DNA of 64,000 bases, from the NCBI GenBank assembly GCA_018806915.1, contig JAGKQI010000066.1, positions 248,001-312,000 on the forward strand. The letters are read 5' to 3'. The DNA comes from Phytophthora colocasiae. Lineage: Eukaryota; Oomycota; Peronosporomycetes; Peronosporales; Peronosporaceae. A program made the position numbers and the translations under genes. A model generated the notes under the pieces. The model searched no databases, was not told the DNA's origin, and saw only the letters and a program-made list of their open reading frames with translations. Below, piece after piece: positions 25,447 through 36,203 of this stretch. Within the stretch, counting starts at the first letter, position 1; each line of letters begins with the position of its first letter.

Positions 25447-26095
25447 ACGGAAATTCCCGATTAATACCCCGGGCACTATTTAATAGTACCCTCCCAAAAT
25501 CCAAAAGGTTACTCTGTATTGCCGAAAGGTTACTCTGTATTGCCGAAAGGTTACTCGTCGATCAGGGCAGTATTATCAAGAGCGTCGTGCAGCTCGTCCA
25601 GATTAAAGTCTCCTACGTTCTCAGGGTCCTCGTGATCTTCGTCAGCGGCTTCCCAGCTTGCACGGAATCGCTCACCGTAGAGGCGTGCTTCGCAATATGC
25701 AAGTCCAGCTAGCTGTCTGTAAAGCCAGCAGCAGCGACGGAGTTGATGACAGTAGTATCTTGCCATGCCTTTCTTACCCACTCACAAACTACAGCTACCG
25801 ACGGCATACTCGGGTTGCCGAAGCGACTGTGCTCGACCTTGTCGCTCTCCTTCCACGCAATGATCTCCATGTAGAGTAGGTTCTTGAACGTCTTGTAGAT
25901 GCCAATGTCATGGGAATTCTTGATGGCATTTTGCTGAATGAGCGTTGCTGGTATAGGACAGACGCACACCTGTAGACAGTGCTAGTGAATGGCTGGCGCT
26001 GCAACAAAATAGCTGGTCACTTGTGTTGAAGGTTACGATCGGGTTACCCTCGGAGGGCACTATTCGGGTAGAGGGTATTAATCGGGAATTTCCGT
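25447..26095 (-). mobile_element. Pogo/Tc1-mariner-like element with TA target duplication
   Basis: The first 23 bases (25447-25469, beginning ACGGAAATTCCCGATTAATA) are the exact reverse complement of the last 23 (26073-26095), and similarity continues imperfectly inward to about 45 bases. Both ends are flanked by TA (25445-25446 and 26096-26097). The inverted duplicate at 40.97 kb lacks the element and has one TA, giving the empty site. Minus-strand ORFs inside (25969 to 25709; 25781 to 25551) resemble the tail of a pogo/Tigger-type DDE transposase (VCEWVRKAWQDTTVINSVAAAGF, followed by an acidic segment). The frame is broken and only the C-terminal part is present, so it is a non-autonomous internal-deletion derivative. 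Confidence 0.8.
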
Positions 26096-27080
26096 TACAT
26101 AGATTCCATGCGGCTGTCCACCGTAATTCCACGGTCGGGTAAACCCGCTCACACATTCTGAAACAAGACGCACGTCGCAGTGACATTCTTCACCACGACG
26201 CAGAACCAGAGAAGGACCATCAGCGACAGACAGGCGCTTTTTTGTCCCTGTAATCGACGATCAACACATTCTGAAACAAGACGTCGTCGGAGCACAACTT
26301 TCACACGACACGACGCGTAACGATCTCTCCACCAGCCCAGCAACAGCAACGTGTGCCAGATACACGCGCCTGCCTCGCCTTAAGCAATATACCGCGCTTA
26401 CAGTGGTCATAACCGACGAACGGTTAGCGTGGTTGTCCTTGTTCTGCCGCAAACGGAGAGCAGGACCAGTCTCTGGCGCTGCAGCAGCGAGAACCTAGCC
26501 TTGATCGCTGCGGGGCTGATTATGAAGCTCGCCGAGTATGTAGTGCTAGAGTATTCCGCCTGCCCGTCCCAGCTGCGCCGTCGTGGTCTGTTGTTGAAAC
26601 TTTGGAAACAGCCCAAGGCAAGACCGGTCATCCGATATCCTAGATAGAATCTAGCCCGCTAGACAGTGCCTAGTAGACACATCAAGTGCTCGCTGGCAAC
26701 GCTCCGGACGCAGCGTAGATTCATCGCCGTTGCCAGGAATAGGTGGGCTTGAATGATACTGGCTGGCATGGAGCTCCGTGGCGTTCGTCGAAGCGGAGCC
26801 GGGTGATGCTCGGTGCCGTCAAGTCTTTCTTTGCTCGAACTCGGAGCGCCACGGCGTAGAGCCAATGCAAACGGCCGCAAGTCTTTCTTTGCTCGAACTC
26901 GGAGCGCCACGGCGTAGAGCCAATGCAAACGGCCGCGTGCCAACCCAACCCAGACACAAGAACGACTAACGACCCGTGTACGCTTGGCTTGGACTGCAGC
27001 TGGAAGGTAATGCAGCTCAATAGCCTATTGTTACGAACGGAGGGACAGCTACACGTAGGACACAGACCAACTCGTCGCTC

Positions 27081-27102
27081 TCTCTCTCTCTCTCTCTGCA
27101 TT
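27081..27102 (+). repeat. CT microsatellite
   Basis: A run of CT dinucleotides in the left duplication arm. The matching GA run in the right arm is at about 40039-40060 and differs slightly in length, as expected for slippage after duplication. Confidence 0.7.
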
Positions 27103-27562
27103 GTGTAAGTTACCAAAAGGTAAGTCAAGGGTGCCGTCAAGACGTTTGACCCATTCTGGTGAGCTATTCTGCCGTCTGTCCGTCATACTACAATCTGGTA
27201 CGGCTGAATAAAATATGATCGATGTTAGCGTCACCGAGAAGCTCGTACTTAAGTGAGAGTTAGGGGTACACGAGTCCTGTACCTTCAGTACATACATAGA
27301 AGCCTGGAGGAACCATCGCGTCACTCACAAAGGTGCCCTAGGCACACGGCACATAAATGAGGGGTAATTTAAAGAGGCCCGCAAGAATTGATTTCATAAA
27401 TTTCAGCGTTTGTAGAGATTTATAGGGCGAGAAATGACTGGCTTCTGTTTACTCCTGAGTAAGGTCGTGCGAAGGTGACTTAATATCGGTGTCACTTGAA
27501 TGTATATCGAGCGTGTTTCTCGAATGTACAAAACACATTGTGCTCATAGCTACGCTGCCTAA

Positions 27563-27911
27563 GGACAATATGGCCAACAGGGCAACCAGTCTCAGGGCGG
27601 GTACCAGCAACAGCAGCAGCAGCAACAGCCTATCGGTGGTCAGCAGTCTCACCACGGTAACTATAGCCACCACCAGCAGGCCCAGCAACGCGATTTCATG
27701 CGGCCTGATGACATTGAAGCTATGAACCGCCGCTACGCTTCCCAACGTGCGTACCAGGTACAAGCAGTGCTTTTACTGTTGGCCGCTGCATTTCCCCTTG
27801 TTACTATGACTCATTTATTGTTCATTTGATGTTTCTTCCTAGCATATTCCTCCGGCTTCTAATGCGTCGTATTCTCCTGTGGGAGCGGATGTTGCGTATG
27901 TGAGCCGGTAG
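27563..27911 (+). pseudogene. Captured host gene 3' fragment with intact intron (inside MULE)
   Basis: Opposite in strand to the transposase gene, a Gln/Gly/His-rich exon (27563-27757) is joined in frame to a short last exon (27843-27911, ending TAG) across a clean GT-AG intron (27758-27842). The exon is preceded by an acceptor-like CCTAAG. The product reads GQQGNQSQGGYQQQQ... then RPDDIEAMNRRYASQRAYQ and HIPPASNASYSPVGADVAYV. This layout (acceptor, exon, intron, terminal exon and stop) between a MULE terminal repeat and the transposase gene fits transduplication, as in Pack-MULEs. Parent gene not identified. It could instead be an accessory gene native to the element. Confidence 0.5.
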
Positions 27912-28064
27912 CATACTCTACGAGAAACACGTAAATCACGTACAGGTCGCTCCAGGGTTCTAGCTCGTAGGGTTGATACAGTCATTTACAAAGAGAACGT
28001 TAGGTATGTTCAAAAAGGAACTGCAAGATGTGTTCATTCGGGAAAACTATGCTCTTAAATCGAC

Positions 28065-31000
28065 TTACGAAATGCACTTGAGTAGGTACCGCAGTCTCAT
28101 GAACCGCATAAAGGATTGCGATGGTGTTGTAGGTAGGACAACACCGCGAAGGATGCACTCGAAAAACATGAGTACAGCGACACTACAGCTTGAAGCGTCA
28201 GGTTGACGGCACTTGGTCTCCAACTTTGACATGTAGAATCTCATACAGCTCTCCATAAATGTCTTTCAGTGTCGTTTTACATGCTGCGTAGTACTTGTCC
28301 TTCTTGTCTTGTAATGGATCGAAAATAGTGATCCCTCTGCTATCCGAACGCAAGTCAATTACAGCGCCGCACCAGTGGCTATCTTCCAAGTGTAGTGGTA
28401 CTAAAATCAGGTGATGCCCTTCTTGGAACGGATTGCCGACATTAACAGCGGTTACGCGAGCAGCACGGTCGCTTAGACGATGAAATAAGGGGTTCACAAT
28501 GCCAACGCCGTCATGCTCCCGCTGAAATAGAGTTATCCCATGGCTCATGGCACCGTCGTTCACCCATTTGTTTTCGCAAAACGAAAGCAGTTCACGATAG
28601 GGAAGAACTCCGAAAGGTGTTGATCGAGATCGACGGAGAGGAATATGCTTGATCATCGCTTCCCGATCGGCTGGAATGTCGCTGACACCGTCTTGAAGTT
28701 CCATTGGGATTCCAATCCGCTTGATGTTTGTATTTTGTACCCAATCGATAGCCTGTTTTGTATCGGCCACGTACTCCATAGCGGTGTGCCACCTATCCAT
28801 GGCATGGATGTCTTTGTCTGAATAAATCCCAAATCGAGAAAATTCAACGCCGACTACATCTCCAGAAACTTCATCACCGAGAGACTTTATGAAGACCCTA
28901 ATTGCAGACAGCGCCTTCTTCGCAAAAACTTTGGGGAAAACGTAACGGATGTCTGCTTCACAGTCGCCTTCGTTGAATTTTCCAGCAATTGCCTTTTTGG
29001 TTTTGGGCAATGATCGCTCGGTGATGACAGCCAGCACGCCTTTCGCTTCTTCGTAGATGTCCATCTCGCCAAATTTGTCCATAACACTCCCCAAACTTTG
29101 AACAGGCGCCAACTTGCCTTGAACAAGCTTATTTGCTGTCTTTCGTCCTTCGCCGATACGCTGTTTCTTTGTAGTTTGTCACTTTCGGCCGACCTCGAGA
29201 CGATACACTCTTTGTTATTCGAAATGGCTCCGACGTCTCTGATGAACCACTATTTTCATGCCGGCGTTTTGCTGGTTTATCTGACTTTTCATCAAGGTCC
29301 TTCGCATCAGGACATGGTTGAAGTACTGCAGACACAACACTCGGTACTTGAGGTACATCACTTGCGCCTCCAGGTACAACACTCGGTATTCCATGTACGC
29401 CACTTGTACTTGGAGGTACATCACTTGTGACCGGAAGTACATCACTGGTAGCTGGAGGTACACTACTACTGCCTTGAGATTCCTCGAAGCTCGCAGGTGA
29501 TGAATACTGGGAACCGGAACCTTTTTGCGTCGGCAATAGCTCTTCTTCAGCGCTATCCGTTCCCTCTCTTACATCATCATTCGTTTCAGCTGTTTGATCG
29601 GTCATAAAGTCAAGCGAAGGCACTTGAGACAACGGGTCAATCCAGTGACCCTCACGACCGACGAATGGGGCAATTCCATCTTTGACGATATCCTCAAATT
29701 TGTCCAAGGCTTCTATCATCTGTCGAAAAACGAACGTGCTGTTCCTGCTCATGATGTCAGCTATGGTTTTCCCACGCTGTAGCGCATACTTGTACTTCGT
29801 CGAGCCATTCAAAACTTGATGTTGTCTCGAGGTCATTGCAGATTCACGTACTTGAAACTTTCTACACGCAACACTGTTCTCAGGAACGTCTTCTTCTTCA
29901 ACAGGCTGGTTTAAGCTGTATGACAACTTCCATCTTGGAGCAATGTGGTGAACTGGGATATCGGTTTTGTTATTCGTAAGACGCCAATACATCACGTGTC
30001 GACAGGGCAGCAACATCGTCCTCATAAAAACGCAGGAACAGCGATATTTCTAGTTCACACGACATAAGTTAGAGTAGTATAGATTCGATAGAATAATGAA
30101 CGTACCGAAGTATTGACAAGGTACGCTTCCAAAGCGTCTTTCCCAATCGTAAGTTCATACATTTTAGGATGAAGCTCCCGCACGTCGTAGCGGGTCTTGC
30201 GATCCATTGCAATCCAATACTGCTTTTCGACGAGCCGGTAAGCATGTGGACTCACTTCGCATGCAAGTTTTTGCAGCTCGTTATCAGCTTCCGTGTAACG
30301 CATCTGACCAACTTCCGTAATCTTCTTCGCGTACTCCATTTCAGCGACGGCTTGCAAGAACATTAGCGTGTCTACACACTCATCAAGCGCCATATCCGGC
30401 TTCAAAATATCCTTAATATGCCCCCATGATGTCTCAAGCCTATTACACAGTCACAGTAAATCCATCAGGTTACAACGGAAAATGGAGTACTTCCTATCGT
30501 CTTACCTGTTGTTCGTGTGATTTCCAAGGTGAGGGACGTCTGAACGTGCGTATAACGCCCACCGTTCTTTGATTGTGTGCCAGTTTCGCATAAAATACTT
30601 CAGAAATGGCTGCTTGGCTTCAGGTATTTTGTCACTCTCCGAGAGCTGAACGCCGTCCAGCAGGAAATACATGTACTTTAAGTACTTCGTGTATTCTTTG
30701 ATTGATGTAGCCTGTCTCATTAGATCGACAGCATCCTCGACTTGATCCTTGTCGAAGCTCGATTGGCCACCGTATTCGCTCTTTGCCATCTCTGTTCGGA
30801 TATATTTCTTGAGGTGAAAATGACAAAGTATCACTTTGACGTCACCAAACTCCTTCTCCAGAATACTGAGTTCGCCCATATCTTTGTCAATCACGATCAC
30901 TCGAACATCTTTTGCCCACGACGGGTTGTTAGACTTGAACGCCTGAAGAGCATCAGTGAGGCACTCTTCGCTTTCATTTTCCATCAGACTGTGATGAACG

Positions 31001-32149
31001 TACTGACCCTAAGGAGAATTAGCGATACAAGAATCAGTTTTTTGTACATTCCTGTACCTCCAGCGCCACGTTTGTAGCTAGAGGTACAATCCGAGTACGA
31101 TAGTACTGATGTGTAACTAGAGTATTCAAAATGTAACATTAGGTACTTGAACGTACATGACCGTAAACATCGTTCACCATGAATGAGAAGAGCTTGTACC
31201 GGGATTCATTCGTGTTGTGAGTGGTGTCGATGAGAAGACCTTTGGGAAAGGCCTTGAACCAACGACGCATTTGTCGTGTCTGCAGCGTAATAGTCTGCGC
31301 TGTAGTGGCATCGTCGATGAAAACAGCAGCGCGATTGCCACGCGTCTTGCAAAAGTTCCGCATCACTGTTTCGAGACGCTTCTCCACACTAACGCCTCCG
31401 CGTCGGCGCTCACGCATCCTAGCCACCATATTGTGCACGTCACGAAGAACAACCTTTTTACCTAAGCATTTCCAAGGCAAAATGTTAGTTAATACGCTAA
31501 AATATAGATAAATGCAAGCACTGTACCGGTCTGTTTTCGTAGGTATTGCATGATAAGCTTCGGTTTAGACCCTGCAGCCTGAAGATCGTCAACAAATGCG
31601 AGAACCGACGGATCGTCGACGCGACGGTTGGAAGCATGGTTGTCAAACCTTGGCTTTGAGACTTGGTGATTATGTGTGACGCAAGAGTCTGTTATACGCA
31701 CCATGAACTTCTTCTCTGCATCATTCCAGGAGACACCAGCCTTAATATTAGCTTTACAGCCCGTATCTTGGTCAAAATAAGACTTTCGTATCCCCTTGCT
31801 GCGGCTTTTGCGGGACCACCCGTGCGTACACACCAACTTGATCCAAAAGTTGACGAAATGTTCGGGAATCAGCTGCTCGGCTTGTGCCTCATCACTGTTC
31901 GCCACTAAACGCTGCACGGGCCGTGATCTCACGGTTACGCTTGGCAACCGACGTTGAAGTCCGTTGCCGGAAAATCTGGTGGGTTCGCTTGTAATACTCC
32001 TCCATGTGCGCAGAAAATGCCTCCCAGCTTTCATGCCATTCGACATCGACTGGTAAAGACTCCCAGTTCCCTTCAGGTACCTGGCTTTCTGGCTCGCTGC
32101 CGCTCATACGGATTTGGTTCTGGCTCGCGGAGATCGACTTGAGCTGCAC
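28065..32149 (-). CDS. MULE transposase with SWIM finger and C-terminal C48 (Ulp1-like) protease
   Basis: Order along the minus strand: a FAR1/FLYWCH-like DNA-binding segment (32046-31489; CTHGWSRKSR, ITDSCVTHNHQVS); the MULE DDE core, with the first Asp in LLIDTTHNTN (31480-31139) and a second in VIVIDKDMGELS followed by ILCHFHLKKY (30984-30502); a helical part (30405-30055); a SWIM zinc finger C-x-C-x(n)-C-x-H (CSCVFMRTMLLPCRHVM, about 30040-29995); a disordered Ser/Pro-rich linker with VPS/VP repeats; then a C48 cysteine protease (29112-28065). The protease shows His in DSHWCGAVID, Asp in TIFDPLQD and Cys in QPDASSCSVAVL, the last read after a frame break near 28215. Gaps between segments include short introns (for example around 31485 and 30450). 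Similar transposase-Ulp1 fusions are known in plant KAONASHI-type MULEs. Exact exon borders are not resolved. Confidence 0.75.
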
Positions 32150-32852
32150 TGTGGGAAATTTTCAAATGAGCGGCTCTGAGGCTCTTCGGGACGGGTGAAA
32201 GGGGGGAGAGGGGGTGTCAGATTTCCAAAATCTTAAGTTTCTAAAATTCGAGCTGATGGTATTTTATCGACGTAATTTACCTAGAGCGTACTGTTCAAAC
32301 TCGTTTAGTTACGATGTTGCTCGGTGACGCTAACCAGTATCATAAAATATTGTCGAAATTTGAGACTCGCTACAGTTTACGGCCACCATGGGAGCGATCC
32401 TGCTGGCAGTAACCTGCCCATATCCAATCTGTACCTTGCGATAATTTTGGAGCGTTTACTTGCAGGCGGGAAGTAAAACTTATACGAAGGCATATGCAAC
32501 GAGGTGTTTTTGTCGAGCAGCACCTCGTGCCTTGACTGCGGTTACCGTCGAGTGTTGAGACTGATTCGTGTTGAGGCCGCTGGACTTGCCAGAAGATCAC
32601 AACTTCGGTGGATTCCTGGATCCTGTTGAGAGCGTTTTGTCGTTGCGTTGCTCGAAGGAGAGTTGAACGGATACAGCCGCGACATTCTCAGAATTATTTC
32701 TAGCAACTGAAGCACGGCTCTAATGAATCAGTGGCGGTCGCTTTACAAGTAAGCTTAGTGTTAATAGCGTCAATGAACATGCCATCGAGTCACTTTGCTG
32801 CTTGGATTCGGCAACTCAAATCAAAGTCAATAAACGCGCGCCGTAGTCGCAC

Positions 32853-33533
32853 TCACAGTGCCTCGTTCGTGTCGAAAAGGTGCTGGTTCTGCTGCTGGTA
32901 GATTGGCTGCTGCTGCTGGTAGATTGGCTGCTGCTGGAGGTGCTGGTTCTGCTGCTGCTGGTTCTGCTCCTGGAGGTTCTGCTGCTGGAGGTTCTGCTGC
33001 TGGTTCTGCTCCTGGAGGTTCTGCTGCTGGAGGTTCTGCTGCTGCTGGTTCTGCTCCTGGAGGTTCTGCTGCTGGAGGTTCTGCTGCTGCTGGTTCTGCT
33101 CCTGGAGGTTCAGCTCCTGGAGGTTCAGCTCCTGGAGGTTCAGCTGCTGGAGGTGCTGCTCAACTTCCTGTGCAGCTTGATCTTGACGAGTATTTCCTTC
33201 GTTAGCTGCTGCTGCAAGTGCAGCCCTACGCGCTAACTCATGGTCGTTAGGTACAGCCCTTAAGGACATGACGTACCTCAAAATAGAGTTTGGGTGGGCT
33301 TTCTTGACGTGATCCACGAAGTCGTGATAGTATCGCCCTTGCCTAGGGAACGATACATCGCACTTCAGGCACCATGCCCTCGTTGCACGTCCAGCCCCGT
33401 CACCGGGGTTTGGCACTTCAACCCGGCCGAACGTCCAGAATTCCTGGCGTCTTGAACGCGAGATCTCTAGCCTGTTCAAAGGCGGGTGCACCTCTTCCTT
33501 CCAGTAGGGTGGTGGTTGTCGTGGTGCTGCCAT
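32853..33533 (-). CDS. BED-type zinc-finger protein with long glutamine-rich repeat tail
   Basis: Open frame of 226 residues starting ATG at 33533. Residues about 25-85 look like a BED finger: aromatic FWTFGRVEV, then WCLKCDVSF (C-x2-C) and DFVDHVKKAH (H-x4-H). The tail (about residues 125-220) is a tandem array of Leu/Gln/Asn/Glu decapeptide-like units (LQEQNQQQQN) encoded by a GC-rich minisatellite at 32876-33165, probably a Q-rich coiled coil. BED fingers are typical of hAT-type transposases and derived DNA-binding proteins. No transposase core follows. It begins only about 300 bases beyond the point where the GH30 gene loses homology, so it may be part of a repeat that truncated that gene. 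Confidence 0.5.
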   Translation of the reverse strand: MAAPRQPPPYWKEEVHPPLNRLEISRSRRQEFWTFGRVEVPNPGDGAGRATRAWCLKCDVSFPRQGRYYHDFVDHVKKAHPNSILRYVMSLRAVPNDHELARRAALAAAANEGNTRQDQAAQEVEQHLQQLNLQELNLQELNLQEQNQQQQNLQQQNLQEQNQQQQNLQQQNLQEQNQQQNLQQQNLQEQNQQQQNQHLQQQPIYQQQQPIYQQQNQHLFDTNEAL

Positions 33534-33829
33534 CGCAAAATGAAGAATGAGGCAACAACGAGTCGGGGAAGTCTGGGGAAATCTGGGGCATCTTGTGTGT
33601 ATCCACTATGGCGATATGCAGTCTTTCCGTATCTGCCTGCACCCACGAGCAGTACCAGATATTCTCTGGCAGAGAATATGGCAACGAAGCTGGTCCTGAT
33701 GCATCGTTCCTCTGGCCACATCGAACTTCGAGGCTGCAGAGGCCTTGTACCCTCCGACCTCCGACCTTCGGACCCCGTCAAGACATCCCATGAAACGATC
33801 GAAGAGAAAGGAGGTTTCTTGGGCTCGTT

Positions 33830-34539
33830 CTGCACTGTCATGGCCCAGAAATTGATCCCTTCTTCCTTGTACGCGTCGAAAAACTTGGAGTAGTACAGCG
33901 CCAACGCACTCCAGTACTTGTCGCCAGGCTTTCCCTTCATGACGCAGTTAATGACTGAATCGCCCTGCGTCATCCACAACGGAGGAGCCCAAGAGGACGC
34001 GAACAACTTCATGTCGGGTGCCATCTTAAGCGAACGTTGGATCATCTCGATCTTGTTGGAGATCGGGTCCTTATCGCTGGCAATGGTGAAGTTGGTCATC
34101 TTAAAGTCGTCCACCTTGTCGTTGTACGTGTACGAGTACGTGGAGAAGTCCGTGGAGCCGATGGGCACACGGCCCATGTTGTATTCTAAGCCAGTTTCCC
34201 CGAAGTACTGGTCCAGCGTGAAGCCTCCACCAAAGCCAAGCATGGTCTGGTACTGCGTGTCGACTACGTCGGGTCGTCCGCTGGGGATTCATCGACACTG
34301 GCCACCGTGTAAACCAACCGTTTGCCGTCTTTGGACGAGGTGTAGACACCCACTTGTCCTGCTTTGAGTGTTGTGTAGCCGTTGCTGATGGAGTCGCATT
34401 CCTTCTCGTTACAGACACAGACACCTTCCAGGTCGCGCTGGAACCGCGAGGAGTAGCTGGAGCACGCAGCAGAACTCTCAACCGCGAAAGAGGAGAGCAG
34501 GAAGCTGGCGATGAGCGTCATGGGGGTTAGTACTTTCAT
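33830..34539 (-). pseudogene. Truncated secreted GH30 family glycosidase
   Basis: ATG at 34539 opens a signal peptide (MKVLTPMTLIASFLLSSFAV, cleavage near AACS), then a Cys-containing beta domain and the GH30 catalytic start (LGFGGGFTLDQYF, GRVPIGSTDFS, APPLWM). The acid/base Glu is present in TVQNEP. One frame break near 34262 is consistent with a lost base in CCCG. After NEPKKPPF (about 33830) the frame stays open but GH30 similarity ends, and the half carrying the nucleophile Glu is missing. Family members are about 450-500 residues and act on beta-glycosides or glucosylceramides. The downstream sequence leads into the BED/Q-rich ORF, so this copy is probably inactive. Its start is 134 bases from the divergent C2H2 gene start. 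Confidence 0.7.
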
Positions 34540-34672
34540 GGTGGCGCAAATCTGGGACTGCTGGTCGATTACCGCTGCACGAAAGTCTACACTGAACCAG
34601 AATCGACTGCATTCTCTGGGCTTCAGTATCGGCCGTATACTTTAGTCATACGGTGCGAGGATAATACACTGG

Positions 34673-35739
34673 ATGGGACCTCCCCATGTGGTGCGTTGGA
34701 AGGACATCTTTGCTCCAAGTCCCGTTCGCGCTCGCGCTCAGGCTCGGCATCTCCGTTCTCCGTCACCCAAGAAGTAAGATTTCATTTTTATTTTTCACTG
34801 TGGAGGTTGAGAGGTAGTTTATCTGATGATCCTTTGTTTGTTTCTTTAGGGAGGAAGCTAGTGCTGATCGCAGTCCGTCCGCTGAGTGAGTACCACGTGA
34901 TTGTCAAGAGTTTTTCCCCCTGTTGCTTACAATTACTGCTTTTACTTTGTGTAGCGCCGACAAGGACGACGAGACGATGTCTGAGGTAAATTCTGCGTGA
35001 GTTTCATAGTGTTGGTTAGACCATGATCTAAACCCGTTTGCTGTTTTCTTAACTGTAGTGAGCTGAACGCAACTATTGCTGCAATTGACGCTCTACTGCA
35101 AAGTGATGACATGGGCCCAGAACCAATTACCACCGCAAGTTCACAGGAAAAGAAGGGGGCGAACAGCGGTGCTAGCAGACATGGTGTGGTACGGATATTG
35201 CTCAACGTTGGCAGGAGTGAAGGCGTTTCGACAGGCGCTTCAGCACGTCCGGCAACTTGGCGCGTCACAAGCGTCTGCACTCACTGCACAAGATGGAGTG
35301 CCCCGTGGCGGGCTGCACGCGCATCTTCACCAGTAAGGACATGCTGGCCAAGCACCAGAAGGTTCACAACGGCAACTCCATCCACACGTGCGTTGTCGAA
35401 GGCTGTGGCAAGACCTTCAGCACTGCAGGGAACCTTACGCGGCATATGAAGACGCAACACCGCTCGGTGCCGCTTCCAGCCAACTCACGCAGCTCCAGAC
35501 AGCAGCGATACCGACAGCAGCTCCAGCAACAGGCAGCGAAGGTTGTGTCTCCTGTTATGACGATGCAGTCGCCGTGCGATGAGTTCCCTGTCTTGGACGC
35601 TCTGGACTTTGATATGATGGCGTTCTTGCCCCCTGTGGAAGATCAGCTGCAGCAGTTCTCGTTCCTGAACCCGCCGACGACAAACCCGGAAGCGATTTCA
35701 GAGGAAGACCTGAAGGACCTGCTCGAGTGTTTGTTCTAA
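34673..35739 (+). CDS. C2H2 zinc-finger transcription factor
   Basis: ATG at 34673 (MGPPHVVRWKDIF). Exons 34673-34773, 34850-34885, 34955-34996 and 35059-35739 join in phase across three short GT-AG introns. The second half carries at least two clear fingers: CPVAGCTRIFTSKDMLAKHQKVH and CVVEGCGKTFSTAGNLTRHMKTQH (each C-x4-C-x12-H-x3/4-H). A preceding finger is disrupted by frame breaks around 35200-35255, with FSTSGNLARHKRLH recoverable. The C-terminus is glutamine-rich, then acidic and hydrophobic (EEDLKDLLECLF), as in an activation domain. It likely acts as a nuclear sequence-specific regulator; target unknown. Confidence 0.75.
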
Positions 35740-36203
35740 GTGGATCATGTAGGAGTATGTAGAGTCGACAATAGCCGTACAGTATTTAAAGGCGGAAATG
35801 CAATGCATGTGTACCAAAACGCAATGGTTTTTCCTCAGCGGAGTCTGTGTTTCCAGCGACGCTACCATGCAGTTCTACCCTGCTTCGCTCTGAAGTTTTA
35901 TCAAGCCATCGTCGGTGTCGCACTCGCTGCTTTGTGTGTGCGACGCTTGCTCGCAGCGTGAGAGTCTCATTTAACTCAACAGTGGTACATGTAGTTTCAA
36001 GCGGGACTGAAGGTTGAGTGGATGGCCAGCAGGAGTTGACCTCGAGCCTCTATTCTGTCCGATACGACTACTGAAATGGAATTGGAGCTTGGTTTGGTCA
36101 CAGGGCAATAATGAGTGAAGTATTTCCATCAATTTGAATGAACCGCTCACTAGAGTATTTCCTCTGTCAGTATTTCTTCTGTCACCTGCCGCTTTGAAGA
36201 AAG
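35740..36203. other. Intergenic, no feature seen
   Basis: No gene-like ORF or repeat recognised. The stretch holds the 3' flank of the C2H2 gene and the 5' flank of the CRN-like gene. Confidence 0.4.

Larger units (their letters stand above)
27216..32342 (-). mobile_element. Autonomous-type MULE DNA transposon
   Basis: The ends form an inverted repeat of about 35 bases sharing GTTAGCGTCACCGAG, at 27224-27238 on the left and in reverse complement near 32319-32333 on the right. They are flanked by the direct repeat TAAAATA (27209-27215 and 32343-32349). The right duplication arm (39907-39938) shows the uninterrupted site with a single copy of a similar AAAAATA. The 5.1-kb size, 7-8-bp visible target duplication (MULEs normally make 8-11) and internal Mutator-type transposase agree. 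It also carries a C48 protease domain and a probable captured gene fragment. Confidence 0.8.
24474..32418 (+). repeat. Inverted segmental duplication, left arm (with two later insertions)
   Basis: The left arm matches the reverse complement of 39861-41951 with high identity. It begins inside the VPS9 coding sequence (24474), runs to 27208, is interrupted by the MULE (27216-32342), and resumes at about 32343-32418. It also contains the pogo-like insertion 25447-26095 and a tandem duplication of a 59-60-bp unit (26819-26936) that is single in the right arm. Because the 3' end of a real gene is contiguous with this arm, it is the likely donor. Confidence 0.85.

Noticed and set aside
27489..27725. 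78-codon plus-strand ORF as an independent gene
   Set aside because: Another frame over the same bases gives a Q-rich exon joined cleanly across an intron, which is better supported.
32858..33236. Plus-strand Ala/Gly/Ser and Leu/Val ORFs
   Set aside because: They are mirror readings of the glutamine-rich minisatellite. The minus-strand frame has a BED finger and a proper start, so it is preferred.
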